Shown here piece by piece: positions 25,019 through 32,510 of a stretch of DNA of 36,520 nt. Position numbers and translations under genes: made by a program. Source of the stretch: a virus. The notes under the pieces are model-generated. The model was not told the DNA's origin. It was given only the letters and a program-made list of their open reading frames with translations, and did no database searches. Location of the stretch: IMG/VR virus record IMGVR_UViG_3300027965_000183, positions 1-36,520 of that record; one strand, 5' to 3'. Position 1 is the stretch's first letter. Each line of letters opens with the position of its first letter.

Positions 25019-25465
25019 ATGAACATCGAGCAGTTGAAGGAATACGTGTGTCTCGAAAAGCGCAAGAAGGAGCTTGACGCCGAACTCAAACAAACCAACC
25101 AGCGAATCGGCGAATTGGAAGAGGCGCTCGTCCCTCAGTTCGTCGCCGACGGAGTGGACCGGATGAGCCTGGACGGGCGCACTATTTACCTCCTTCAGAA
25201 GGTGTCCGCGGCTCCCGTGAAGGATCGCGGCGACGTGATCGACGCCCTGAAGCAGTCCGAACTCGGCCAGTACGTCGCGGAAAACTACAATACGCAGTCA
25301 CTCACCGCGTTCGTGAACGAAATCCGCAAGGATCTGGAAGCGCGCTTCGAAAAAGAAAACCGTCCACTGGCCGAAGAGGACGTCCGGGCGGCGCTTCCCG
25401 AACCGCTCGGCCGCGCGCTGCGGATCACTTTCTTCTACAAGCTTGGCAATCGAACCAATTACTGA
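25019..25465 (+). CDS. Conserved phage protein with N-terminal coiled coil, unknown
   Basis: This 148-residue protein has a heptad-like N-terminal helix (residues 1-35, ending RIGELEEALVPQFVADG) followed by a small alpha/beta region with MSLDGRTIYLLQKVSA and a C-terminal RALRITFFYKL. It has a charged, soluble composition and an upstream AAGGGA. It lies between the SNF2 helicase and a Cys-containing protein in the same operon. Proteins of this layout occur in phage replication clusters, but I cannot assign an activity. Confidence 0.6.
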   Translation: MNIEQLKEYVCLEKRKKELDAELKQTNQRIGELEEALVPQFVADGVDRMSLDGRTIYLLQKVSAAPVKDRGDVIDALKQSELGQYVAENYNTQSLTAFVNEIRKDLEARFEKENRPLAEEDVRAALPEPLGRALRITFFYKLGNRTNY

Positions 25466-25476
25466 AAGGAAAACTA

Positions 25477-26250
25477 ATGTCGCAAGAACTCGTGAAGCAT
25501 CAACCAGGAACTCCGGCCGGTCCTCTGGCGCTGGCGCTGACGCCGCAGGAACTGAACGAATTTCAGGAAGCCTGGGACGTCAACATCGGCAGCGGCAACG
25601 TCTCTGTCGCGGACCTCTCGCGGATCAAAGTCATGAGCGGGGCGCCCCTGTGGCTTATTCCGGGCCTTGAGGGGGAACAGACTGCGCCCAAGATCGAAGG
25701 CGTCGTCGTCCTGGCCAGGGACACGCGGGCCTATTGGAAATCGAAGGAGGCCGGCAACTCGCCGCCCGATTGCTCCTCCAAGGACGCGATCACCGGCGTG
25801 GCGAAACCTGGAGTGAATCTGGGCGGTGAATGCGCCAAATGCCCGATGGCGCAATTCGGCAGCGACGGCGAGGGGCAGGCCTGCAAGCAGATCAAGCAGT
25901 TGTTCATGCTTCGGGGCGAATCGATGCTGCCGGAGCTGGTCTCCCTGCCACCCACCAGCGTACAGCCGGCGAATCGTTTCTTCGTCAAGCTCCAGGCCAG
26001 CCGCATCCCGCATTACGCCGCGCTGATTTCTATCGAACTCGAAAAAGCACAGAACGCGCAGGGGAAGCCCTACGGCAAAGCGAAATTCACGCACATTCGC
26101 ACGCTGACCCCCGACGAGAAGGAGCGCGCGCTGCAGTTCCGCAAGATGTGCAAGGAGATCGCGGACCGCGTCATCGAGAACGCGACAGCCGCCGATGCCG
26201 CGAGTGACGCTCCGAATCACACTGAACCCGCAACCCAGGAGGCCAAGTGA
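25477..26250 (+). CDS. Conserved phage replication-region protein with Cys cluster
   Basis: This 257-residue protein contains a Cys group within about 45 residues (DCSS, GGECAKCPMAQFG, QACKQIKQL), compatible with a metal-binding knuckle. A strand-rich central region and a helical Lys/Glu-rich end (TPDEKERALQFRKMCKEIAD) follow. Similar proteins are encoded beside phage helicases and primases, where ssDNA-binding or recombination accessory roles have been supposed. No catalytic motif was seen. Its TGA shares its last base with the ATG of the next gene, and GGAGG for that gene lies within its own end. Confidence 0.6.
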   Translation: MSQELVKHQPGTPAGPLALALTPQELNEFQEAWDVNIGSGNVSVADLSRIKVMSGAPLWLIPGLEGEQTAPKIEGVVVLARDTRAYWKSKEAGNSPPDCSSKDAITGVAKPGVNLGGECAKCPMAQFGSDGEGQACKQIKQLFMLRGESMLPELVSLPPTSVQPANRFFVKLQASRIPHYAALISIELEKAQNAQGKPYGKAKFTHIRTLTPDEKERALQFRKMCKEIADRVIENATAADAASDAPNHTEPATQEAK

Positions 26251-26588
26251 TGCTCCAGGAAACACTCCTTCAGTTGAACAGCGGCGCGACCGTGGCGGAG
26301 ATGGCCGAAGCGCTCGAAAGAGCCGTGGCCGCCGTCCGCGTCACCGGCAAGAGCGCCGCGATTACGCTGACGCTCAAACTCTCGCCGGCATCGAAGGGCA
26401 TCACGGATGTCCTGACAGTCGAGTCACAGGTGAAGACCAAGCTCCCGGAACCGGATCGCGGGATCACGATCTTCTACGCCACCGACGACAACAAGCTGGT
26501 CCGCAGCGATCCGAAGCAGCCGATGCTCCCGCTGCGCGTGGTCGATATCGACTCCACCAAGAGGGGCGATCTCAAGGAGGTTGTTTAA
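26250..26588 (+). CDS. Conserved small phage protein, unknown
   Basis: This 112-residue protein has its ATG overlapping the preceding stop by one base and GGAGG 8 bases upstream; a GTG at 26247 is a one-codon-longer alternative. It has a helix (ATVAEMAEALERAVAAVRVT), then alternating strands (AAITLTLKLSPA), a Pro-rich loop and ITIFYATDDNKLVR, giving an alpha/beta sandwich impression. It sits between the Cys-cluster protein and the DUF2303-like gene, which it often accompanies in other phages in my recollection. Function unknown. Confidence 0.6.
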   Translation: MLQETLLQLNSGATVAEMAEALERAVAAVRVTGKSAAITLTLKLSPASKGITDVLTVESQVKTKLPEPDRGITIFYATDDNKLVRSDPKQPMLPLRVVDIDSTKRGDLKEVV

Positions 26589-26591
26589 GCC

Positions 26592-27431
26592 ATGCCGAAC
26601 TATGACGAAAACGCCCAACCAGCCGGCGACGTGGAAGCCGCAATCGCGGCCGGAGCCGCGCTAGGCGAACCGCGCTCGCTGACACGCACGTCCGCCCTCG
26701 AAGGGATTTATGCGGTTGTGCCCGAGGGGTACGAGCTGCGCTCGCTCGAAGAATACCTGCCGCGGCCGCTGCGGGTCCGCCAGCAGGTGGAGTTTCACGA
26801 CGCCGATTCGTTTACCGACTACGTGACCGACTTCGAAAAGATGGGCGCGAGCCGGATCTTCTTTAACGCCGAGAAGGAAACGTTCGCGGCGATCCTCGAT
26901 TATCACGAGGGCGCGGGCGCTGCGCCCGGCTGGTGCGAGCATGTCGCCACGTTTACGCCCCGGCGCTCGGCCGAGTTTCAGACCTGGATGGGCCAGAACC
27001 GGAAACAGTTCACGCAGGTTGATTTCGCGCGGTTCCTGGAGGAGAACCTGCCGGATGTAGTCGAGCCAGACGGCGCCGCATTGCTGGAGATCGCGCTGAC
27101 GTTCGAGGCCAAGAAGGATGTCGAGTTCTCCTCGGGCGTTCGCCTGCAAAACGGGCAGATCCAGTTCACCTACAACGAAGTGGTTCGCGGCGCCGCCCAG
27201 AAGGGCACGCTCGAGGTGCCGGAGCAGTTCGTGCTCGGGATTCCGATTCATGCCGGCGGGCCGGCGTACCGGATCGCGGTGCGCTTCCGCTGGCGGCTAC
27301 AGGAAGGGAAGGCGGTCTTTTGGTACGAGATCGTGCGGCCCCACCGTTTCGTCGAGGACGCGCTCAAGGAACTCCGCGCGAAGGTTGCGGACGACACCCA
27401 AACCGCCGTGCTCGCGGGAGTAGTCAAGTAG
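26592..27431 (+). CDS. DUF2303-like (YfdQ-type) phage protein
   Basis: This 279-residue protein matches the DUF2303 pattern: an N-terminal disordered stretch, a VPEGYELRSLEEYLPRPLRV motif, a strand-rich middle (SFTDYVTDFE; AILDYHEGAGAAPGWCEH), FARFLEENLPDV, and a long C-terminal beta region ending in WYEIVRPHRF. The biochemical role of the family is not established; members lie in prophage early regions. It starts 3 bases after the previous stop. After it comes a 113-base untranslated gap. Confidence 0.75.
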   Translation: MPNYDENAQPAGDVEAAIAAGAALGEPRSLTRTSALEGIYAVVPEGYELRSLEEYLPRPLRVRQQVEFHDADSFTDYVTDFEKMGASRIFFNAEKETFAAILDYHEGAGAAPGWCEHVATFTPRRSAEFQTWMGQNRKQFTQVDFARFLEENLPDVVEPDGAALLEIALTFEAKKDVEFSSGVRLQNGQIQFTYNEVVRGAAQKGTLEVPEQFVLGIPIHAGGPAYRIAVRFRWRLQEGKAVFWYEIVRPHRFVEDALKELRAKVADDTQTAVLAGVVK

Positions 27432-27544
27432 GCCGGCTTTTAGCCAACGGACAGGAGAGAACCATCCGCCCAGAGCGAGCCGGCAAATTCGAGAGATCCA
27501 TATCCTCGGAGCGTCACAAAACAGCAAATCAAGGGGAATTTGAA
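27432..27544 (+). other. 113-base untranslated leader with inverted repeats
   Basis: This is the longest gap inside the otherwise overlapping early operon. GCCGGC occurs at 27432-27437 and 27479-27484 and can self-pair. CAAATTC (27484-27490) pairs perfectly with GAATTTG (27536-27542), which directly follows the AAGGGG ribosome site of the next gene. Folding could therefore limit translation. No clear promoter was found. Confidence 0.35.
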
Positions 27545-28396
27545 ATGGAAAACACCACTACCATACCTGTGTCGGATGCCGTGGAGCGCCTGAGCCGCGA
27601 CCTGATCAATGCGGCCGCGACTCTCAGCGTCAACGAAGCTCGCTATCTGGTCGACGCCTATTACGCCATGCAGGAGTACCGCAAGGCCGCCGGCAATCAG
27701 GTTCGGGAGCTCGCCGCCGCAGACGAGCCGCACAGCGTCATCCAGTGGCTTTTCGACCAGAACGAGACGCTCGAAAAGCAGATTACGCGCGCGCTCGATG
27801 CATGGACCGATACGCTTCCCGCGGCGCGTTGGGCGAAGTCAATCACGGGGATTGGGCCGGTGATCTCGGCAGGTCTTGCCGCGCACATCAACGTCTCGCA
27901 GTGCCCCACGGTCGGGCGCATATGGCGCTTCGCGGGTCTCGATCCCACTGTCGAGTGGCGGAAAGGCGAGAAGCGGCCATGGAACGCGGGCCTGAAAACG
28001 CTGTGCTGGAAGATCGGCGAGAGTTTCGTCAAGGTCTCCGGGCGCGAAGGCGAGTTCTACGGCCAGTTGTATCTCCAGCGAAAGCGGATCGAGCAGCAGC
28101 GTAATGACGCCGGCGAGTTCGCCGAACAAGCCCGCCAGAAGCTCGCGCGCTTCAACATCGGCAAAGATACTGAAGCCCGGAAGTGGTACGAGCAGGGCAA
28201 GCTCCCGCCCGCCCACATCCACGCGCGCGCCAAGCGCTGGGCCGTGAAGCTGTTCCTGGCCCACTACCACCATGTCGCCTGGACGCTCGAAACTGGTGCG
28301 CCGCCGGCGAAGCCCTACGTAATCGGCATTCTCGGGCACGCCGATCACATCGCGCCGCCCAACTTTGCCCAGCCGGGGGCGGAGGCGGCGGCATGA
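27545..28396 (+). CDS. IS110-C-terminal-like helix-hairpin-helix protein (no transposase N-domain)
   Basis: This has 283 residues from the ATG with AAGGGG 8 bases upstream. Residues about 100-150 contain ITGIGPVISAGLAAHI, then FAGLDP, the helix-hairpin-helix and following motif characteristic of the C-terminal Transposase_20 domain of IS110/IS116 enzymes. The DEDD catalytic N-domain of those enzymes is absent; instead the first 100 residues are helical. The rest is basic and helical (KRIEQQRNDAGEFAEQARQK) and ends with a WAVKLFLAHYHHVAW segment. It is probably a DNA-binding phage protein rather than a mobile element: no terminal repeats are seen. Its stop overlaps the next start (ATGA). Confidence 0.65.
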   Translation: MENTTTIPVSDAVERLSRDLINAAATLSVNEARYLVDAYYAMQEYRKAAGNQVRELAAADEPHSVIQWLFDQNETLEKQITRALDAWTDTLPAARWAKSITGIGPVISAGLAAHINVSQCPTVGRIWRFAGLDPTVEWRKGEKRPWNAGLKTLCWKIGESFVKVSGREGEFYGQLYLQRKRIEQQRNDAGEFAEQARQKLARFNIGKDTEARKWYEQGKLPPAHIHARAKRWAVKLFLAHYHHVAWTLETGAPPAKPYVIGILGHADHIAPPNFAQPGAEAAA

Positions 28397-28635
28397 AGGA
28401 CTATCTGCCACTTGCGCTCGCGACAGGGGTCTTGCTCTTCCTGTTCTGGCTCACTCATAGACCGGCGAAGAAGAAGCGCCGGCCAGCGACTCTCGCGATT
28501 GCTCGGGGTTTGCGCCGGGCGGCGCGCCGGCTGTGGGTGTGCGGGGAGGCCCTTGAGATCGGCTTTTTTCACGGCCGCAAGGTGCGCGACCGTATCAGCC
28601 TGGACATCGACGGCGAATCGGGAGAGGCGCGGTAA
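28393..28635 (+). CDS. Small single-pass membrane protein, unknown
   Basis: This 80-residue protein overlaps its neighbours on both sides (ATGA at 28393, TAATG at 28633). Residues 3-20 (DYLPLALATGVLLFLFWL) form one membrane helix, followed by a strongly basic segment (RPAKKKRRP) that predicts the C-terminal part stays in the cytoplasm. The rest is a basic then acidic soluble tail. It could be a replication-complex anchor, an exclusion protein or a small lysis helper. Its operon place, far from the endolysin, argues against a standard holin. Confidence 0.6.
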   Translation: MKDYLPLALATGVLLFLFWLTHRPAKKKRRPATLAIARGLRRAARRLWVCGEALEIGFFHGRKVRDRISLDIDGESGEAR

Positions 28636-28973
28636 TGCAGTCGGCTTCTCCTCGGGAATCCGCGGTTGTAGCGGCCATCATGCGCGCGCTCAAATCCACT
28701 CCCGGTGTCGTCGTTCGGAAGCGCCACGGAACCGGGATGGGGATCGCGGGTGATCCGGATCTGTACGGCGCCGTCAATGGCCGCCACTTCGAAATCGAGG
28801 TCAAGCGGCCCAACGATCCTTCGTCCCGTCTGACGGAGCTGCAAGCTCAGCGGCTCCTGGAGTGGCAACGGGCCGGCGCAATCACCGGCGTCGCGCGCGG
28901 CGCGGATGATGCACTCGAAATCCTGGGCTTGACGCGGGATGACACGCGTGCGGCCGCGCCGGAGGCCTCGTGA
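28635..28973 (+). CDS. VRR-NUC-type PD-(D/E)XK nuclease
   Basis: This 112-residue single domain has an N-terminal helix, then GDPDLYG (39-45) and HFEIEVKRPN (51-60), giving the D...E-x-K active site with D40/D42, E55 and K57, then LTELQAQRLLEWQRAGAITGVARG, the Q/W helix and closing strand typical of VRR-NUC domains. Such phage proteins act as structure-specific or Holliday junction nucleases in recombination and DNA processing. It overlaps the membrane protein by one base and the methyltransferase by four. Confidence 0.85.
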   Translation: MQSASPRESAVVAAIMRALKSTPGVVVRKRHGTGMGIAGDPDLYGAVNGRHFEIEVKRPNDPSSRLTELQAQRLLEWQRAGAITGVARGADDALEILGLTRDDTRAAAPEAS

Positions 28974-30337
28974 TCTACGGCTCGGTGTGCTCCGGCATCG
29001 AAGCCGCAACCGCGGCCTGGCATGGCCTCGGCTGGCGGCCCGCATGGTTCGCCGAGATTGATCCGTTCGCGAGCGCGGTGCTTGCCTATCGCTACCCGGA
29101 GGTTCGAAACCTTGGCGACTTCACCTCGATCCGGGGCCGCTGGCTCCGGCGCATCGGAGCGGCGGCAGTTGACCTTCTCGTGGGAGGCACCCCTTGCCAG
29201 TCCTTCTCCGTCGCCGGACGCCGCCTCGGATTGGATGACGCGCGCGGCAACCTCACGCTCGAATTTCTCAAGCTGGCGAAGCGCCTTCGTCCACGGTGGA
29301 TCGTGTGGGAAAACGTCCCTGGCGTCCTGTCGATCGACTCTGGAGGGACGTTTGGAACCGTGCTCCGGGCGCTGGCTGAACTCGGGTATGGGATCGCTTA
29401 CCGGGTTCTGGACGCTCAGTTCTTCGGAGTGCCCCAGCGCCGCCGCCGCGTGTTCGTTGTCGGACATCTTGGAGCGTGGCAGGCTGCCGCGGCGGTACCT
29501 TTTGAGCGCGAAAGCTTGCGCCGGGATCTTGCGCCGGGCCGCAAGGCGCCGGAGATCGCTGCCGCCATTACTGCGAACGGCCTTGGAACGTGTGGCGGCG
29601 ACGCAAAGCAGGCACAGGCCGGCCACCTGATCCCGTTCGGCGGAAACAACGGTTCTGGGCCGCTGGACGTCGCGACCGCCTGCAACGCGCATGGCGGCGC
29701 CGGCCGCATGGACTTCGAAACCGAAACTCTCTGTGTCGAGATCGCGCCGCCGCTGCTTGCGGGGGCAAACCGTAAAGGCGGCGACCGCTTCCCCGGCATG
29801 AGCGCGGACACGTGCGAGTCGCTGATTGCGTTCTCGTGCAAAGACTCGGAAGCCGATGCAATGGAGGATGTGGCGCCCACTCTCCGGGCGATGGGCCACA
29901 GCGAGTCGCATGCGAACGCGGGAGGGCAAGTTACGGTGGTGTTCGAATCCCGCTTCGCGCGCAACGGACGCGGCGCACCCGGCGTGATCGCGCCGCCGCT
30001 CAAGGCGCAGTCGGGTAGCTCGGGCCGCGGCGACGGCGCGCCCCTGCTGGCGACGTGGGTCGCGGTGCGCCGATTGACTCCGCGAGAGTGCGAGCGTCTG
30101 CAGGGCTTTCCAGACGACTGGACGCTGGTCCCGAACTACGCGCAGAAACTTCGCGCGGACGAGCTCGAGGAAATGGCCGCGTACCTAGACATCCCGTTTG
30201 AAGCGGCTCGGGTGCTGGGCGCGACGCCGGACGGCCCGCGATACAAGGCCATCGGCAACAGCATGGCTGTGCCGGTCATGCGCTGGATCGGACAGCGGCT
30301 CGATCACGTGGATCGCGCGCTGCGGAGGACCGCATGA
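28970..30337 (+). CDS. DNA (cytosine-5) methyltransferase, orphan
   Basis: This has 455 residues from a GTG overlapping the preceding stop (GTGA). Motif I is CSGIEA (7-12), motif II EIDPFASAVL, motif IV GGTPCQSFS with catalytic C76, motif VI ENV (114-116), motif VIII QRRRR, and near the end LQGFPDDWT and AIGNSM (motifs IX-X). A long target-recognition region lies between. It transfers a methyl group from S-adenosylmethionine to carbon 5 of cytosine. No restriction enzyme with an obvious matching role is adjacent, so it probably protects phage DNA against host restriction or tunes expression. Its target site cannot be read from sequence. The last four bases overlap the next start. Confidence 0.93.
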   Translation: MIYGSVCSGIEAATAAWHGLGWRPAWFAEIDPFASAVLAYRYPEVRNLGDFTSIRGRWLRRIGAAAVDLLVGGTPCQSFSVAGRRLGLDDARGNLTLEFLKLAKRLRPRWIVWENVPGVLSIDSGGTFGTVLRALAELGYGIAYRVLDAQFFGVPQRRRRVFVVGHLGAWQAAAAVPFERESLRRDLAPGRKAPEIAAAITANGLGTCGGDAKQAQAGHLIPFGGNNGSGPLDVATACNAHGGAGRMDFETETLCVEIAPPLLAGANRKGGDRFPGMSADTCESLIAFSCKDSEADAMEDVAPTLRAMGHSESHANAGGQVTVVFESRFARNGRGAPGVIAPPLKAQSGSSGRGDGAPLLATWVAVRRLTPRECERLQGFPDDWTLVPNYAQKLRADELEEMAAYLDIPFEAARVLGATPDGPRYKAIGNSMAVPVMRWIGQRLDHVDRALRRTA

Positions 30338-30546
30338 CTGCGCATCCAGGCTTTGGCCTCGCGGCTCTGCGACAGGCACGCGAAGAAGAGGCGCGCCGCC
30401 TCGCGCGGCCGCCGCGGTCGCTGCTTGAACAGGTGCCGCCCGATGCACCCTACGAAAACCCGGATGAGGTTCTGCATGTGTGGAACGGCAAACGGTGGGT
30501 TCCCTGGAAGAAGTGGCTGGCAACGGCGCCGCTGTTGATTGATTGA
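30334..30546 (+). CDS. Small phage protein, unknown
   Basis: This 70-residue protein starts in an ATGA overlap with the methyltransferase. The first 30 residues are a charged helix (LRQAREEEARRLARPPRSLL), then a Pro-rich loop and a Trp-rich core (VWNGKRWVPWKKWL) of the kind seen in small phage proteins that bind other proteins or DNA. No family name can be given. It is cotranscribed with its neighbours. Confidence 0.55.
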   Translation: MTAHPGFGLAALRQAREEEARRLARPPRSLLEQVPPDAPYENPDEVLHVWNGKRWVPWKKWLATAPLLID

Positions 30547-30558
30547 CGGAGGACAACC

Positions 30559-30783
30559 GTGACCGACGCGCAAGAGAAACATCTCGCCCGCGTGAAGGAT
30601 CGCTTCAGCTTTCTTGTCGACCTGAAGTATCGTCGCGGCGCCGACGAGCATGCCGGCGAGTACGACGGCGAACTGCTGCGCATGCCTCCACTGCGGATTC
30701 TGGATCACGCGATCGACGAAGCCATCGACCAGGTCGTGTATCTCCTGTCGCTCCGCGAAAAGCTCCTCCAGGAGGTCATGTGA
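30559..30783 (+). CDS. Small MazG-like/helical phage protein
   Basis: This 74-residue protein starts at GTG with GGAGG upstream. Its C-terminal half, LRILDHAIDEAIDQVVYLLS preceded by a Lys-Tyr-Arg-Arg-Gly and Glu-His region, resembles the helical 'EAIDqvvYl' signature of MazG-like nucleotide pyrophosphohydrolases and their degenerate phage relatives. A full set of metal-binding acidic residues (ExxE...ExxD) is not evident, so enzyme activity is doubtful. Its final codons overlap the primase start (ATGTGA). Confidence 0.5.
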   Translation: MTDAQEKHLARVKDRFSFLVDLKYRRGADEHAGEYDGELLRMPPLRILDHAIDEAIDQVVYLLSLREKLLQEVM

Positions 30784-32507
30784 CACCGCAGGCCTTCCTG
30801 GAATTACTGTGGCAATTCAAGCCCGAGGACCTGTACGTCCTGATTTGGACGTACCCGGGTAAGCGGTCACACTGGTTCCGGGATATCGCGAAGGCCGCCG
30901 CGTGCGTCGCTTCTTCCACCGACAGCGACATCTATCTGGGCGTCGGCCTCTCCAAGACGGACCTCGGTCCGGCGTGCCGCTGCCCATCCGATGAGATCGC
31001 CGGCATCGCGGGGCTGTGGGCCGATTTCGATCTGCGATCCGAGGCGCACGGGAATAAGCCGCTGCCGCCAACGATCCAGGACGCGCTTTCGGTGATCCCG
31101 GCGTCGATGCCGCCGACCATTGTGATCTCGACCGGCAACGGCGCCCATGCCTGGTGGCTGCTCAAGGAGCCGTACATTTTTGACGACGCCGATGACCGCA
31201 AGGAGACGGCATCGCTCGTTTCCCGTTGGCACACGCTGCTTCGGCTGAACTCGGCAGCTCGCGGCTGGGCGTTCGATCGCCTGTCGGACCTCGCTCGCGT
31301 GCTGCGCATTCCCGGCACGCGAAATCTGAAAGATCCCAGGAATCCCAAAGACGTGTCGGTGTACTCGTTCAAGGACCGCCGCTACAACCTCTCCGATTTC
31401 GAAGAGCTGCTAGATGAAGCCGCGATACCCGATGCGGAAGCGCGGGAGAAAGCCGCTCGCGAGTGGGCGGAACGGTTCGCGGACAAGCCGCCGGCCATCA
31501 ACCTCGATGCGCGCATTCCCCAAGACATCCTCGACGGTTGGATGGAAACGGACCTGCGCTTCAAGAACACGTGGCTCCGGCAGCGCCATGATCTGAAGGA
31601 TCAGTCCCAGTCCGGGTACGACCTCGCGCTCGCCGACTTCGGTGTCGCCGCCGGTCTCCCCGAGCAGCAAATCATCGATCTGATCGTTCACCACCGCAGC
31701 ACCCATCATCCTTATAAACAGCGCACTCGCGGCGATTACTATCAGCGCACGATTGCGAAGGCACTGCGCCGCACCGATGCTCCGGCGTGCCCACCGGCCG
31801 CGCCCTCCAGTCCGGATTCCGGCGCAGCCGATCAAAGCCCCGTGGGCGCCAGCGTGCCGGATCCTGAACACGCCAAGGGGATCTTGTGTGAGCGCATCTC
31901 CGCAACGCTGGGAGTCCGAATCCTCCGGCTCGTGAAGATCACGGGCAAGGAGCCGACATTCCATATGGACCTGGAAGTCGGCGGCAAGATCGAGTTCGAC
32001 AGCATCCAGAAATTCGCGAACCAGAAACACGTCCACTACGCCGTCGCGGCGGCGACCGGCAAATTCACGCGGTGGGTCAAGCCCAAGGAGTGGGAGGAAC
32101 TCAAGCAAATGATGCAGGACGCCTGTTTCGTCGAGGAAGGCAGCGTCGAGGAGGAATTCGAAGGCGGGGCACGCACGTATGTGGCCGAATACCTGTCCGA
32201 GACTCCCTTCATCGAATCAATCGAAAACGAACAGGTGCAGAACCAGAAGAGGCCGATGGTGAAGTACGGCAGGATCGCCGTCAACGCCACCGACCTGGCG
32301 ATGTACGTCAACAAGACCCATTTCAAAAACATCACGCCCAAGGCGGTCGCGTCGATGCTGCGCGCGATGGGCGCCGAGCAGAAGCGCGAATGCGGCCGGA
32401 AGTTCAAGGAACAGAGCCGGTGGCTGCTTCCCGCCGATCAATTCGATCCCGCCGATTATCCCGCCGCGCGCGCGAAGGAAGCCACGGAGAAAGGACAAGA
32501 AGGCTAA
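30780..32507 (+). CDS. AEP/PrimPol-type phage primase
   Basis: This has 575 residues from the GTG in the GTGA overlap, with AGGAGG a few bases upstream. The N-terminal half has LWADFDL with metal-binding D82 and D84, STGNGAHAWW (117-126) with H123, and RVLRIPGTRN, the motifs expected for archaeo-eukaryotic primases. The second half has a helical region and a C-terminal winged-helix-like domain (KYGRIAVNATDLAMYV; FKNITPKAVASMLRAMGA) that may bind origin DNA. It would start DNA synthesis on phage templates together with the helicases of this operon. An open frame extends farther upstream, but it overlaps the preceding gene in another frame and was not used. Confidence 0.82.
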   Translation: MTPQAFLELLWQFKPEDLYVLIWTYPGKRSHWFRDIAKAAACVASSTDSDIYLGVGLSKTDLGPACRCPSDEIAGIAGLWADFDLRSEAHGNKPLPPTIQDALSVIPASMPPTIVISTGNGAHAWWLLKEPYIFDDADDRKETASLVSRWHTLLRLNSAARGWAFDRLSDLARVLRIPGTRNLKDPRNPKDVSVYSFKDRRYNLSDFEELLDEAAIPDAEAREKAAREWAERFADKPPAINLDARIPQDILDGWMETDLRFKNTWLRQRHDLKDQSQSGYDLALADFGVAAGLPEQQIIDLIVHHRSTHHPYKQRTRGDYYQRTIAKALRRTDAPACPPAAPSSPDSGAADQSPVGASVPDPEHAKGILCERISATLGVRILRLVKITGKEPTFHMDLEVGGKIEFDSIQKFANQKHVHYAVAAATGKFTRWVKPKEWEELKQMMQDACFVEEGSVEEEFEGGARTYVAEYLSETPFIESIENEQVQNQKRPMVKYGRIAVNATDLAMYVNKTHFKNITPKAVASMLRAMGAEQKRECGRKFKEQSRWLLPADQFDPADYPAARAKEATEKGQEG

Positions 32508-32510
32508 AAG

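Noticed and set aside
27432-28396. A complete IS110-family insertion sequence
   Set aside because: The DEDD catalytic domain is absent, the gene is tightly overlapped by its downstream neighbour, and no element ends are apparent.
28635-30337. A classical type II restriction-modification pair
   Set aside because: The nuclease is a small VRR-NUC domain common in phage DNA processing without a recognition domain; the methyltransferase is best treated as an orphan.
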